Assembly: GCA_004565275.1 (NCBI GenBank)
Contig: SDOX01000021.1
Span: 1,380,875 to 1,444,874, forward strand
Direction of reading: 5' to 3'
Length of the DNA: 64,000 bases
Source: Nannochloropsis salina CCMP1776
Taxonomy: Eukaryota; Sar; Eustigmatophyceae; Eustigmatales; Monodopsidaceae
The notes under the pieces are model-generated. The model ran no database searches and was not told where the DNA came from. It was given only the letters and a program-made list of their open reading frames with translations. The translations under genes were made by a program, and so were the position numbers. Positions 1 through 10,699 of the stretch are shown here, piece after piece (position 1 is the stretch's first letter; each line of letters starts with the position of its first letter).

Positions 1-3000
1 GGGGGGGAAAGGGCAGAATTTCGTGACTCGGCTGGACACTCGCGTACTGGAACTGGGATCCCATGGAAGCGCCCATGCGCACAACACCGTCTTCTTTCCC
101 CCGTCCCCCCCCGTCCCTCCCTCCCTCTTCCCCCTCCCTACCTGATTAGGCATGGGGCACTGATGCCCGTACTCGTACACATACATGGCGAAGAGGATAA
201 CGTCCACACCGTCGATGTTCTGGAACAGGACCAGGCACTTGCTCTTGGCGGGGAACTCGCTCGGGTACTCCTACCCGGGAAAAGAAAGGCGCGACAGGTC
301 GGTTGTAGAACATTCTCTCCAGATGGCCACAGAAGTGGGCTTATCGCCTTCCCATGCAACGACATCCCCTCGGCCGTAGCCCATCGACGTCCTTACAGGC
401 GTCAACACTCACTCACTCCCTCCCTCCCTCCCTCCCTCCCGTCCTCCCTCTCTCCCTTCCTCCTTCTTTCCCACCCTTCGTCTCCCTACCTGAGCGGCAT
501 AGCGTTTGAGCATCCGTTCTCGGACTGGGAAAGTCTTGTCGGTCGAAAGGACTTGCCGAATGTAAACGGCGTTGCGCTCCATTTCTTCCACTGAGCATGA
601 TGGGGAGGGAAGGGAAGAGGGAGGGAGGGAGGGGAAGAGGGAGGGAGGGAGGGGAAGAGGGAGGGAGGGAGGGGAAGAGGGAGGGAGGGAGGGGAAGAGG
701 GAGGGAGGGAGGGGAAGCAAAAGGGCATGAATTCCACGGGCCTACAGGCTAACATGAGAATAATAAGGCAATCTTAAGGCAAACGGGGCTTGAAACGTAA
801 AGAAAATGCCAGGATATATATATATAACGTATGAAGGGAAGAATAGGCATTGTGTACTGTGTACATCCAAGTACAGTGAGGGGAGCGAAAAGGGAAGGGA
901 GGGAAAGAGGGAAGGAGGAAGGACACGTGTACTGTGTACATCCAAGTACAGTGAGGGGAGCGACAAGGGAAGGGAGGGAAAGAGGGAAGGAGGAAGGACA
1001 CGTACCGATCTCAGTGAGGGGAGCGAAAAGGGAAGGGAGGGAAAGAGGGAAGGAGGAAGGACACGTACCGATCTTGTAGCGTTGCTCCTTCTTCGCGTCC
1101 CTCACACGGGCCTCATAGCACTCCTGGTACCTGGCATGCACTCTGATGAGGAGGGAGGGCGACGGATCAGGGGGGGGAGGGGAGTGGAGCGTGAGAAATA
1201 AATGTTTGGGTCCCCGATTGTTTCACACTGTGCTCGGCTCCTCCCTTTGTCCTCAGTCCCCCACTTGCCCCTCCTTCCATATCGCCGTGACACGCCAACG
1301 CCCCCTTCTGTCTCCTCTCCGTCGACCCCCCCCCGCCTTTTCCCGTCCCTCCTTCCTTTCCTCCTCCCATCTTCTCCCCGCACCTCTTCTCGATGAAGGC
1401 CGAGAATTTGTTGTGCTTGATAAACTTGGCGGACAGGGGAGGCGTGGAAGGAATCCCCCCGTTCGGCATGCTCTTTCGACGTTTCAGGGTACAGGGGGGG
1501 CAATAGTACTTGACTTGCTCGCCTACAGCCAGGACAGCGTGGGGCAAGGGAGACAGGGAGGGGACGGGAGAGGGAAAGCTGTCAAGCAAAAAGAAACGTG
1601 CCCGTCGCATCCAAGTAGCTAAGGGGAGGGGAGAGGGAGGGGTGGGTAGACGTACCTTGATCGTTCCGCCCGTTGTAGAGTGCGCAGACTTGGTGCACCC
1701 ATTGGGAGCACGAATCGCAGCCGACCCAAAATTCCTCCCGAAGCTGCACGGAAAGACAGGAGGTATCCCCGAAAAACACCGAGACAGGAACAAGGCGTGA
1801 GCAAAGGAAACATTGGGCCTCCGCGTTCTCGCAAATTGCGCCTTGGCTCCTGACCCCTTCCTCCATGGGTGATGGTACGTACCTTGTCGTTCTTATCCTT
1901 GATGAGCTCGCTTTTCTTCAGCACGGTCCCGCCGATATGGATCTCCTCTGTGTGTGTATTGGCCTCGTTCATGTCCACGTCTGGGCCTCGTCTTTGGGAC
2001 CGGTCCGGCCCATGTTCCCTCCCTCCCTCCCTTCCTCCCTCCCTTCCTACCTCCTTTGATTTCCTGGTAGCAGGGGACACACCAATGGTACTGGTTCCGC
2101 CCGCCGCTGTAGAAATAGGAGCCTCGACGTATACGACTGCTGTTGCATGATCCTGAGGTTGGGGGAGAGGGCGGAGGGCGATACAAGGTTACGTGCCAGG
2201 AAAGCAATCCTTTGCGACGGAGCATGTCGCATGGTGCTATTCCACCTTCGTCCTGTCCTCTTTCCCGCCCTCCCTCCCTTCCTCCCGTCCTTTCTCCCTC
2301 CCTCACCGTTACAATAGTAGACAGGCGGCTCAAAATAGAGTTTCTCGCAACCACATAGTAGGCAAGACTCCCCCCTGTCCCATGCGAAGCGACGAGAAAT
2401 GGAGGCGTCAGTACCACGAACGTCGCTCCTAGAGCCATGTTCCACCCTGTTCTCCCTTTCTACGGCCTTACCACACAATCCTCCGTCCTCCCCATTGCCC
2501 CCCCCCGGTAATGACCCTGAACCCCTTCCCCTCCCCCTCCCCCTCCCCTCCCGCTTCTCTCCGCCCTCCCCTTCTGTTAGGTTTACCTGTTGACAGTCAG
2601 CTGCTGTTCCCTCTTAACCTCCTCCTCCAGCTGCCTGAAGTCCTTGAAGAAACTGTCCCGCATGTCCTTGGCCATCTGTAGGGGCCAGCAAGGAGGGAGG
2701 GAGGGTGAGAGGGAGGGATGGCACACCCACCAGACTTCTGTATCCTGCAATTTCTTTTCCGTGTCCCCCCTTTGCCCGTCACTCCATTTTCGTCGTAGAA
2801 CCATCCATTGCTCCGGTCTGCCCCTAACACGATCCTCTCTCTGTCAACCTCCTCGTCTGCCTCCTCCTCATCCAGCCTTGACCTGCCCCCTGTTCCCGCC
2901 CGTTTTTCATCCGTTACCTTGTGGATTTCTTGCCCCGGGGGGTTGTAAAGGATGGCATTGTCGAATGTGAGCTTCACGTCCGCTGCCACCTTTTCCAGCT

Positions 3001-4051
3001 CTGTGTAGGAGCCGTTTTCCAAACGACGCTTGACCTGATCGAGGAAGAACGGAGGGACGGAAAGCCATGGTCAGCACGGGCTGGGAAAGCAAAAGGGCAA
3101 CTTGACCAACAAGGGGCAATGTCCGTTTTTTGAAAAGGGGGGGAATATAAGAAAAGGCACAGACAAAAGAGGGAAAAAGATGGAGGGAAAGTAGAGGACA
3201 TGGTGCGAACAGCAGCACTGGTCATATTTTGGGGGGGGGTGGGGGGCGGGGCGCGATGGGGAGGGAAAGCGCCTCGACACAAGCCGACGTACAGTGCCCA
3301 AGTCCATGGGATACTTGATCACATCGAAGTAGTCCGGGAGCCCGAGCTTGAGTGGGTCCACGGGCTCTTCAAAGATCCATCCATACTCCGATTTCAGCTG
3401 TTTTACCACGAGGGGGAGAACCTAGGGGAAAGGGGGGGGACAGGGCATGTGAGAGGAGAACATAGTGTGCGGCATCCAGGTATGCAGGAGCGTCATGAAA
3501 GCGGGGAACACAAGGAGAAACAAACAAAGGGACCGCGTGCTCGGTAGATGTCCTTGAACGCACCTTAAGTTTCAACTTGGTGGGAGTCCAAAACCCTCCC
3601 CCTGAACGCAAAGAGGCCATGTGCGCCTTGATTTGTGCGTCCGTGAAGGAGTTTACCAAGGACACGGAGTCTTCAAACCGCTGCAACGCCGCCGCGGAGG
3701 GTGGGGCAGGTACGCCGGGCACCTGTCTCCCACCGCCGCCAGGACGTCCGCCCGCGCCGGCCCCGCCGGCAGCCTGTGAGAAGCCTTGACCAGAGCCAGG
3801 CAAAGGCACCAGGGGACGGTAGCCGCCGTTTTTCGTGGGCTCTACCGGCACCCATCCATGGCTTTCCGTCTGGATCATGAGGCCATTCGGAGTCTTGGCT
3901 ACGACTGGCATTTTCCCTGAACTGCTCCGGGGCCCAGCTTTGCTACCCGCTCCACCCGCAGTGCCCAAGGCGAGGGCTTCCCCGCCTGCTCGCACCCCTC
4001 CTCCCCCACGTCCTGCTCCAGGAACCGGCACGGAAGCCAAATTTTGTGAGC

Positions 4052-4091
<40 letters not shown>

Positions 4092-4098
4092 TTGTTGT

Positions 4099-4130
<32 letters not shown>

Positions 4131-4407
4131 TTGCTGTTGCTGCAATCGTTGTTGCTGGTTCATTCCACTTCCACCTACATTCTGACCGCCTATTCCCCGC
4201 CCCCCGGCCGCAACCTGCGGAGGAAGCACGACTTGACCCCCCCTGCCCCGCGCCCTCCCTCCGACCCTCCCACCCCTGCCTCCATTCGCCAGGGTCCCAG
4301 TCATGCCTCCTCCCCTCCCTCCCCCCATCCCTGCGGGGGGGGGCTGCTGGGCGATCAACATTTGTTGCTGCTGCGCGCGTTGATTACTCTGTGCTACCAA
4401 TTGCTGC

Positions 4408-4488
<81 letters not shown>

Positions 4489-6373
4489 TGGGCTCCAGAT
4501 CCGCCTCCTTCGCCTCCTCCGTCGGCGTCTGCCACACCCTGGCCAAGTTGCGGCATTGGATGCGCCGAGGAGCGAGATGATCGGATCGTGTTTCGCACGG
4601 GTCCACACACCGGGCATAGCGTGTCCTTGCATTTGTGGTAGTGGGACAGGACGTATCTGCGGGGGGAAAGGGAGGGAGGGAAGGAGTGTGGGAGGGAGGG
4701 AGGGAGGGAGGGAAACGGTCAACGAGGCGCAATGCAGAACAACGTCCCATTGAGACACCGCCCACTTCTTCAAAGGGAAACGAGGAGACATGCAACAGAT
4801 CGGTCGAAAAGTCCTCGTCCTACCTCGACGACACGCAGTGGGGGAACTTGCACCGTTGTTCCCTACAGGAGGCAATGTGCTTCCAAAGCTCCTTCATCCC
4901 GATGCAGTTCGGGTACCCCTGGGGACAGCGGCCGTCCACATGAATGCACTTGGACGCATGGCGCAAGTAAAGCAGCCGCTGCTGCTGCTGGTGCAAGATT
5001 TGCTGACGTTGTTCGGGCGTGTGCTGGACGCGTTTCTTCTGACTGGCGGAGGCGGTACCCCCGGGCCCTGAGGGCAAAGGGATAGGGATCCCACGGTTCG
5101 AATTACCGCCCCCCCCCACCTGCTGTGCCCCCCCCATCACGTTCAAGGGAGCGGCTTGCCCCTGTCCTGATGACTGTTGCGGCGGCTGCAGATGGCCTTG
5201 TGGAGGACCTGGCGCGGGAGGAGGGTGGCTGTTACCCCCATTTACGGGCAGCATCCCTCCCCCCCCTACCCGCCGACCTTGCATTTGCGTTTGTTCCTGT
5301 GGTAAAAACGCGGGTTGTGTGCCAGGCGCAGGCGACAGACCCGTTCCCACCCTTCTTTGCTGACTTCCCTGCTGCGAGGTCGGTGGCACTTGCCCTTGGT
5401 GGGGGAGAGAGCTGCCCCGCAACTGGGGTCCAGGGGGATGTCCATGGATGGCACTCCCAGGTTGCATGATCAACCCCCCTCCGCCGATCCCACTGCCCCG
5501 CCCTCCCACACGCGCGCCGCCCGGCCCCATTCCACCCGAAAGACCTCCGGGATGAGGGTTGGGCAGGTGAATATTACTGGCATTGGCGGTAGGCACCAAA
5601 CGTTGCAGTTGGTTCGTGTTCCCAGAGAGCCCCCCCCCCTGTGGCTGGGTCGCTTGATTCGGCATCCCTCCCCCCCTGCCTCCTGCGCCCGCCGGTACAG
5701 TTTGACTCCGCTGCTGGTGCTTGCCCATGTAAACTGCCAAACACTGCAGGCGGTGTTTGAGGGTGCTCAGGTCCGAATACTCCGCCAACGTGGACGAGCG
5801 TTTCCACAGGTAGTCCTCCAGCCGGATCGCCATCTCCTTCAACCGAGTTTCGACCAAGGGTTTGGTAGGATCGGCGGCGGGTTTGCGTTGTTGGAGCAAG
5901 ACCATGATGTTCTTGACCATCCCGGACCGTAAGGCGGTGTCCTGCGGGTTTAGGGGCTGCGCGCCCAGGCCCTGCCGTTGGGGCAAGGAATGCGCGGGTT
6001 GTTGTTGTTGGGAGAGCTGGGCGTGAGGCAGTTGCGACGCGTGCGGGGTGCCTGTTGCCTGCCCGCCTGGGACGGCATTGCCCACATTTGGAAGAGGGAG
6101 GAGTTGCTGCTGCCGCTGTTGCTGTGGAGCCCGAACGTGCTGGTGCTGTAGGCGGGGGGCAATCGGAGAATCGAAAGCGAAGAGAAAAAAACCCAAAAAA
6201 GGTGCGCGTGAGTAGGGTCCCGGACGTCCCGCAGGACCTGAACAGAAAAAAGAAAAGGCTTACCTGAGGCATGCCCTGGGGTGGGACTCGATGCTGTGCT
6301 TGTGGATGCTGGAGTGGCTGCTGCTGGTTGTGTCGCTGTTGTTGCTGCAGTTGCTGTGGGTGTGGGTGGTGTC

Positions 6374-6447
<74 letters not shown>

Positions 6448-7659
6448 GAAGATGCATAGAGAGCTTGCTGCTGCTGCTGCTGCTGCTGCTGCTGGGGCCC
6501 TGGCACCAGTCCCCGCGGTTGCTGCCGTTGCTGCACCTGGAGTGGTGCTACTTGCGGGTGGGAGCGCGAGTGGAACTGTTGGTGCTGCTGGGGTTGCAAT
6601 TGCTGGCGTTGTTGCAATGGCGCCGACTGTGGCAACGATGGCGCGGGGGCAGGTGCAACCATGTGCGACGCCCCTCCCCCCCGGCCCATCCCCATCGCCC
6701 TGGGCGTCTCCGACGAATGCAAAGGAGGATCACTGGACCCTTCCATCATCCGAGTCGGCTCCGATACCGAACCAGGCTTGTACTGCAGCGAATCTTGTGC
6801 CTGCGGAGGCGGTGGCCCCGGCAACGGCGCGAGTTGCGTCTGCGACTGGGCAAGGGGGGGGTAAAAACCTCCCGACCCTCCATCCCCGCCCTCAAGCCCT
6901 CCTTCCCCCGCGCCCATCGCCGGAGGGGCCAGCCCTTCCGTACTGACGGGAGGAAGGAACGAGTGCTCCCCGCCGTGGAGGCCTCCAACGGTCTGGTAAG
7001 GAGAAGGCGGGGCTGGGGCGGGCGCGGGGCGGGGGGTGGACGATCGGGTGTCCAAGGGGGTGTCCAAGCCGGTGGTCGGCAAGGGCAAAGGCGACAGAGC
7101 CTCGCTGGGCCCGTTTTGAGGCACTTGGATCAGCACTGACATGCCGGAGCCGGCGGAGGGGGACGGCGACAGGCCGCTAGCCGAGGGGGCGAAGGCAGGG
7201 GAGGAACCGAGGGAGGGCACCCCTGGGGTGGCCCCAGCTTCCCCTCCTTGACCGCTGCTCGCTTCTGAGGCTGTCATCGAGGTGGATGTGAGGAGGGGGA
7301 GGGGGAGGGGAGGCTCCTCTCTGTAGGCGCTGGAGGCGCGGTCCTTGTCGTTCACGTCGGCGGCCGAAGGGGCAAGCTGTGGGGAGGAAGAGGGAGAGAG
7401 TGAGACGGCGGTTACGGCGTACAGTGCCCCGCATGCGTGCGGGCAGCATGCGAGAGCGTCTCTCCTCCATCGACTGGTCCGCAATACTCACTGGCACGTC
7501 CCCAGGGACCCGCCCTGCTAACTGGGAGGGGGGGTCTGGGCCGGACTCAAAGCTTGGAGAAGGAAGGGAGGACGGAGGCATGGGTGCGGGCGCAGAAGCC
7601 TCTCCATTGCTAGCCGTGCTTTCAACGTTGCCACTGGCGGTTTGCGCGTTCGAATCCAT
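1..7659 (-). CDS. CBP/p300-type (HAC) histone acetyltransferase, 3' end outside window
   Basis: Nuclear lysine acetyltransferase and transcription coactivator. About 15 exons read leftwards. Exons 7659-7492 and 7376-6264 encode a Pro/Gln-rich disordered region with polyQ. Exon 6145-4824 has a KIX-like helical segment (VKNIMVLLQ, then RLEDYLWKR and LKHRLQCL), as at the N-terminus of plant HACs, and the first half of a TAZ zinc finger (HASKC...CPQGYPNC...HIASC). The TAZ ends in exon 4656-3564 (CKDTLCPVC). Exons 3421-3293, 3034-2918 and 2675-2587 carry a bromodomain ([14 protein letters not shown]). Smaller exons around 2371-1386 give the PHD/RING region ([41 protein letters not shown]). Exons near 1133-1069, 590-495 and 358-142 enter the KAT11 catalytic domain ([25 protein letters not shown]). 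The rest of KAT11, ZZ and TAZ2 would lie to the left. Family assignment is strong; the small exon borders are approximate. Confidence 0.9.
852..1069. repeat. Intronic tandem repeat, about 75 bp x 3, carrying a splice donor
   Basis: Two 75-bp copies (852-926 and 927-1001) and a shorter third (1002-1064), nearly identical, lie in an intron of the CBP-like gene. Each ends in ggaaggacac. The third copy and the true exon border share gtaccgatct, so on the minus strand the donor context ATCG|GTACGTG occurs twice (1069 and 1006). Confidence 0.85.
4054..4150 (-). repeat. polyQ-coding triplet repeat in the CBP-like gene
   Basis: CTG/TTG triplets on the plus strand read as CAG/CAA (Gln) on the coding minus strand. 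Mixed CAG and CAA codons suggest selection on the Gln run itself. The Leu, Ala and Cys runs read in other frames are artefacts. Confidence 0.9.
4403..4491 (-). repeat. Second polyQ-coding triplet repeat
   Basis: About 29 Gln codons, mostly CAA with a CAG block at the 5' end of the coding strand, in the exon that follows TAZ1 in the CBP-like gene. Confidence 0.9.
6376..6443 (-). repeat. Third polyQ-coding repeat, near-pure CAG
   Basis: About 22 consecutive CTG triplets on the plus strand, read as CAG/Gln in the CBP-like exon 7376-6264. It is purer than the other two runs and so the most likely to vary in length between strains. A second short run lies at about 6468-6494. Confidence 0.9.
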
Positions 7660-9136
7660 GAAAAATATGCCTCACTCTGCCCTTTCAGTCTGTTGCATCA
7701 AAAGCCTGATTTCCCTCACGCCTCGCGCGGCTCCCAGTCACGTGCGGTCACACGCCTAACAGTCGACGATCAAAAATGGTGCACAGTCGAGATGTGGACG
7801 CTATTTCAGACGGTTGTTATCACAAATCCATTCCGAGACGGCGCTTTCTCGACTTCACCCTGACGGCCGTCCGGGGGCACCAACCTTTAGATCCCGTCCT
7901 GTGTGGCGAGAGGGTAGGAAGGAAGAAGTGAGGGAAATACACGGACGAATGATCGATCATCTCTACCCTCGGACAGACACCCCTCTTTGTAGGCCTGCCA
8001 TGTCCCAAAGTGGTGTCTTTTACCGCCCCGAGAAGCGTGATTGGATGCCTCTAGGGTCTCCACACCGACAAAATTCGCGGTCAAATCCTCCAAAAACACA
8101 GGCACCCGTTTTTTGCGACGATTTGAATCGTGTTGGTCTCATTACGGGCATTTTTCTCGACGTTTGCTCACGTTGCCTGCACAAAAGGGCGCACGACAAG
8201 CACTTCAGGAACACTGGGGTTGCGTATTTTGATCTTTGCGGGGCCACAATGGCCCACCGGGCGAATAATATACCAGCCCACCTTCTGATACCGTTCTTTA
8301 GTTTCCTATGGAGGTGCCCATGACGGTGGAAGGACTCAATAGCTTCACAAATTCAAGTGGGAAGCAGCATGGATGAAGGTGCCACTCAGGTGCACCCCAT
8401 GCCCCCCCCTTCGTTCGCCGCTCCTCGAACGCTCCTTTCCTGATCTCTCCCCACACTGTGGTGCGCACACCAATCAAAACCATACATGTGAACGTATTGC
8501 CATCGAGAGAGATATCAACCTCATGTACATGGTCTGGTGTAAAAATCGTCAAATTTAACTTGCGGGGCCAACACCCGTAAGGTGCACCAAAAAGCACGGC
8601 CAGGCATGATCATGAATGCCCTGCCTGCAACTTTATAAATAGGCAAGCACCGCACATCCCACTATCCAGAACACAAAGGACACAGCTTGTTAAATTGGGC
8701 CAAAGACGTGGAAGGGCACGCGGCGGCCTTGTCGATGCAATGAAAGGCCTCCAAACCCCGTCCAGGTCCCGCTGCTCGCTGTTGCTATGGTTCAGGAGAT
8801 GGGGAGCGTTCAAATTTGTGGACCGAGAGCCCCCCCCTCCTACAGCCTTTTGCCAAGGTGGAAACACGCAGGAAGTCTCCCGTACAACCTGCCGTCGTCT
8901 CCGCAAAGTGGACTGCTGAAGCTGCTGCGTAAGGGGCGATCGTCTGCGGGGGCTTACTATTCCGGTGCCCGTGATTTAATCTTGGAATTCACTGAACCCT
9001 TTCCACCTCTAGACTGGCGGCAGCAGCGCGACGCAACAATAGCCTCCCCACCCCTCTTCGGCCGCCTACCCCATTTCCTTTCCTAGCGTCGAAAACGATC
9101 AAAAAACAGTAAATTTTATGGTAAGATAGAGCATTA
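7660..9136. other. Intergenic: divergent 5' regions of the CBP-like and WD40 genes
   Basis: No convincing coding exon on either strand. It should hold the promoters of both flanking genes. A TATA-like tataaata lies at about 8633, but is not placed convincingly for either gene. Confidence 0.6.
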
Positions 9137-10303
9137 TTGATGCCTTACATCCGCATGAATGTTCCTGAATTCATCAATAAAACTGGCATTTCCCATGAAA
9201 AGGCACCATCAAATGCTTCAAATGGCGGGCCTCTGGAGGCAGGTGCCACCGCGCTAGAGGCCAATCACGAGGACAGCATCTGGAGCCTCGTATGGACGCC
9301 TGAAGGCCAGATTCTTTCGGGCTCCGTGGACGAAACTGTGAAAGTCTGGTCCATCCCCCCCGTTTCCCCTCCCTCAGCCCCGCCCTCTTCCCCTCCCCCG
9401 CCTCCCTCCCTCAGTCTCGCCCATACCCTCCCGGGGCACCGGCTTGGCGTCGTCTCGGTGGCTGCCAGCGGGCAACGGCCCGGCCTGGCCGTGAGCTGCT
9501 CGTTGGACTCGACGTTGCGTTTCTGGGACACTTTCAAAGGAGAGAAACTAGGTTTGGGTGACCTCAAGGTTGGAATGGGGGAGGCGTGGACGGTGGCATG
9601 GTCGCCTACATCGCCCTTGGTGGCTTCTGGGACGCAACGGGGATGCGTCAATTTGTGGGACGTAGGGGGTTTGGAAAAGGACGGCGTGGCGGTGCTGCCC
9701 TCGGCGCCTTCCATGACGTTACGCACGCAGGCTCCCAAGGGCGGTGGGAAGGAGGGCGGGAGGCAGGGAGGGCCGTTCATTTACAGCGTAGCCTTTGCGT
9801 CGGACGGGAAGCAAATTGCATGCGGTGGAAGCGACGGCGACATCCATGTCTTCGACGTGGAAACGGGCCATTTGCTCGCTAACCTCCCCGGCCACACCCA
9901 GCCTGTGCGGGCCTTATCCTACACTCGGGGGGGCTATGCCTTGTTAAGCGGGTCGGATGACCAACGCATTCACGTGCACGAAATCAACGCCGGTTCATCC
10001 AGGGGCCGGTCTCCGTCCTTGGTCTCGAGTTACGACGGGCACGCCTCCTTTGTCCTGAGCCTGGCTGCCAGTGGGGACGGGCGGCATTTTGCGTCTGGGG
10101 GGGGCGACCGGAGGATTAATCTGTGGGACTTGGCAATGAAAGAATGCGTGCATGGCATCGAACGACACGGGGAGGCCGTCTGGGCTTTGGCTTTCGAGCC
10201 GGGGGGGGGCGGGGCGCAAGGTGGAGGAGGGGGAAGGCGCTTGGCGAGTGGGGGGGAGGACGGATCCCTCTTGGTCATGGAGGTGGGGGCGTACATAGGT
10301 TGA
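9137..10303 (+). CDS. WD40-repeat protein of the Ski8/WDR61 type
   Basis: Single-exon 388-residue protein made almost wholly of WD40 repeats, enough for one seven-bladed propeller. Repeat signatures in order: EDSIWSLVWTPEG with VDETVKVWS; HRLGVVSVAASG with LDSTLRFWD; AWTVAWSPTSP with CVNLWDVG; FIYSVAFASDGKQIA with DIHVFDV; HTQPVRALSYT with DDQRIHVHE; HASFVLSLAASGDGR with DRRINLWDL; HGEAVWALAFEPG. The opening motif and length resemble WDR61/Ski8, a shared subunit of the Paf1 transcription complex and the cytosolic Ski complex. The propeller is certain from sequence; the Ski8 identity is inferred. MNVPEF, six codons after the first ATG, could be the true start. Low-complexity Pro/Ser and Gly inserts sit in loops. 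Confidence 0.8.
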   Translation: MMPYIRMNVPEFINKTGISHEKAPSNASNGGPLEAGATALEANHEDSIWSLVWTPEGQILSGSVDETVKVWSIPPVSPPSAPPSSPPPPPSLSLAHTLPGHRLGVVSVAASGQRPGLAVSCSLDSTLRFWDTFKGEKLGLGDLKVGMGEAWTVAWSPTSPLVASGTQRGCVNLWDVGGLEKDGVAVLPSAPSMTLRTQAPKGGGKEGGRQGGPFIYSVAFASDGKQIACGGSDGDIHVFDVETGHLLANLPGHTQPVRALSYTRGGYALLSGSDDQRIHVHEINAGSSRGRSPSLVSSYDGHASFVLSLAASGDGRHFASGGGDRRINLWDLAMKECVHGIERHGEAVWALAFEPGGGGAQGGGGGRRLASGGEDGSLLVMEVGAYIG

Positions 10304-10699
10304 GCGAGGGAGGGAGGGAGGGAGGGCGGGAGGGAGGGAGGGGTGACTGGGGTGCCGTCAAAGTAAAGCAGGAAACTCGGGACCGGTGTTTACAACCACA
10401 CTTTTCTTTTCGGGGCATGGGCCAGAGGGGGAAAGAGGTCGTGGGCGACTCGACGGGCGCGTCCCTGCTGCTCTTTGATAGCTCGCGGCTCCCCCCCGTC
10501 CTGACAGGCCAATGTCCCCTCCCCTCTTCCACCACCACCACCTCCGCCTGCCCTCCCTCCCTCCCTCCCTCCCTCCTTTTCGTCCGCGGGGCCCTGTCCT
10601 TTTCCATCCCCTCCGTTCCCCCGGGTCACTCCATCGCCAAAAGGAGGGAGGGAGGAGGGGAGGGAGGGAGGGAGGGAGGGAGGGAGGGAGGGAGGGCCT

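Noticed and set aside
409-755. Frames of repeated Pro-Ser-Leu or Gly-Arg-Glu (also many other places)
   Set aside because: Direct translation of (CCCT)n or (GGGA)n intron repeats, found in every frame and strand.
852-1069. Direct repeats that might suggest a CRISPR-like array
   Set aside because: Units are contiguous with no unique spacers, and lie in a eukaryotic intron.
4046-4753. Long plus-strand frames with Ala, Leu and Val runs (also at 6281-7139)
   Set aside because: They are the complement of CAG/CAA polyQ codons of the CBP-like gene; no domain of their own.
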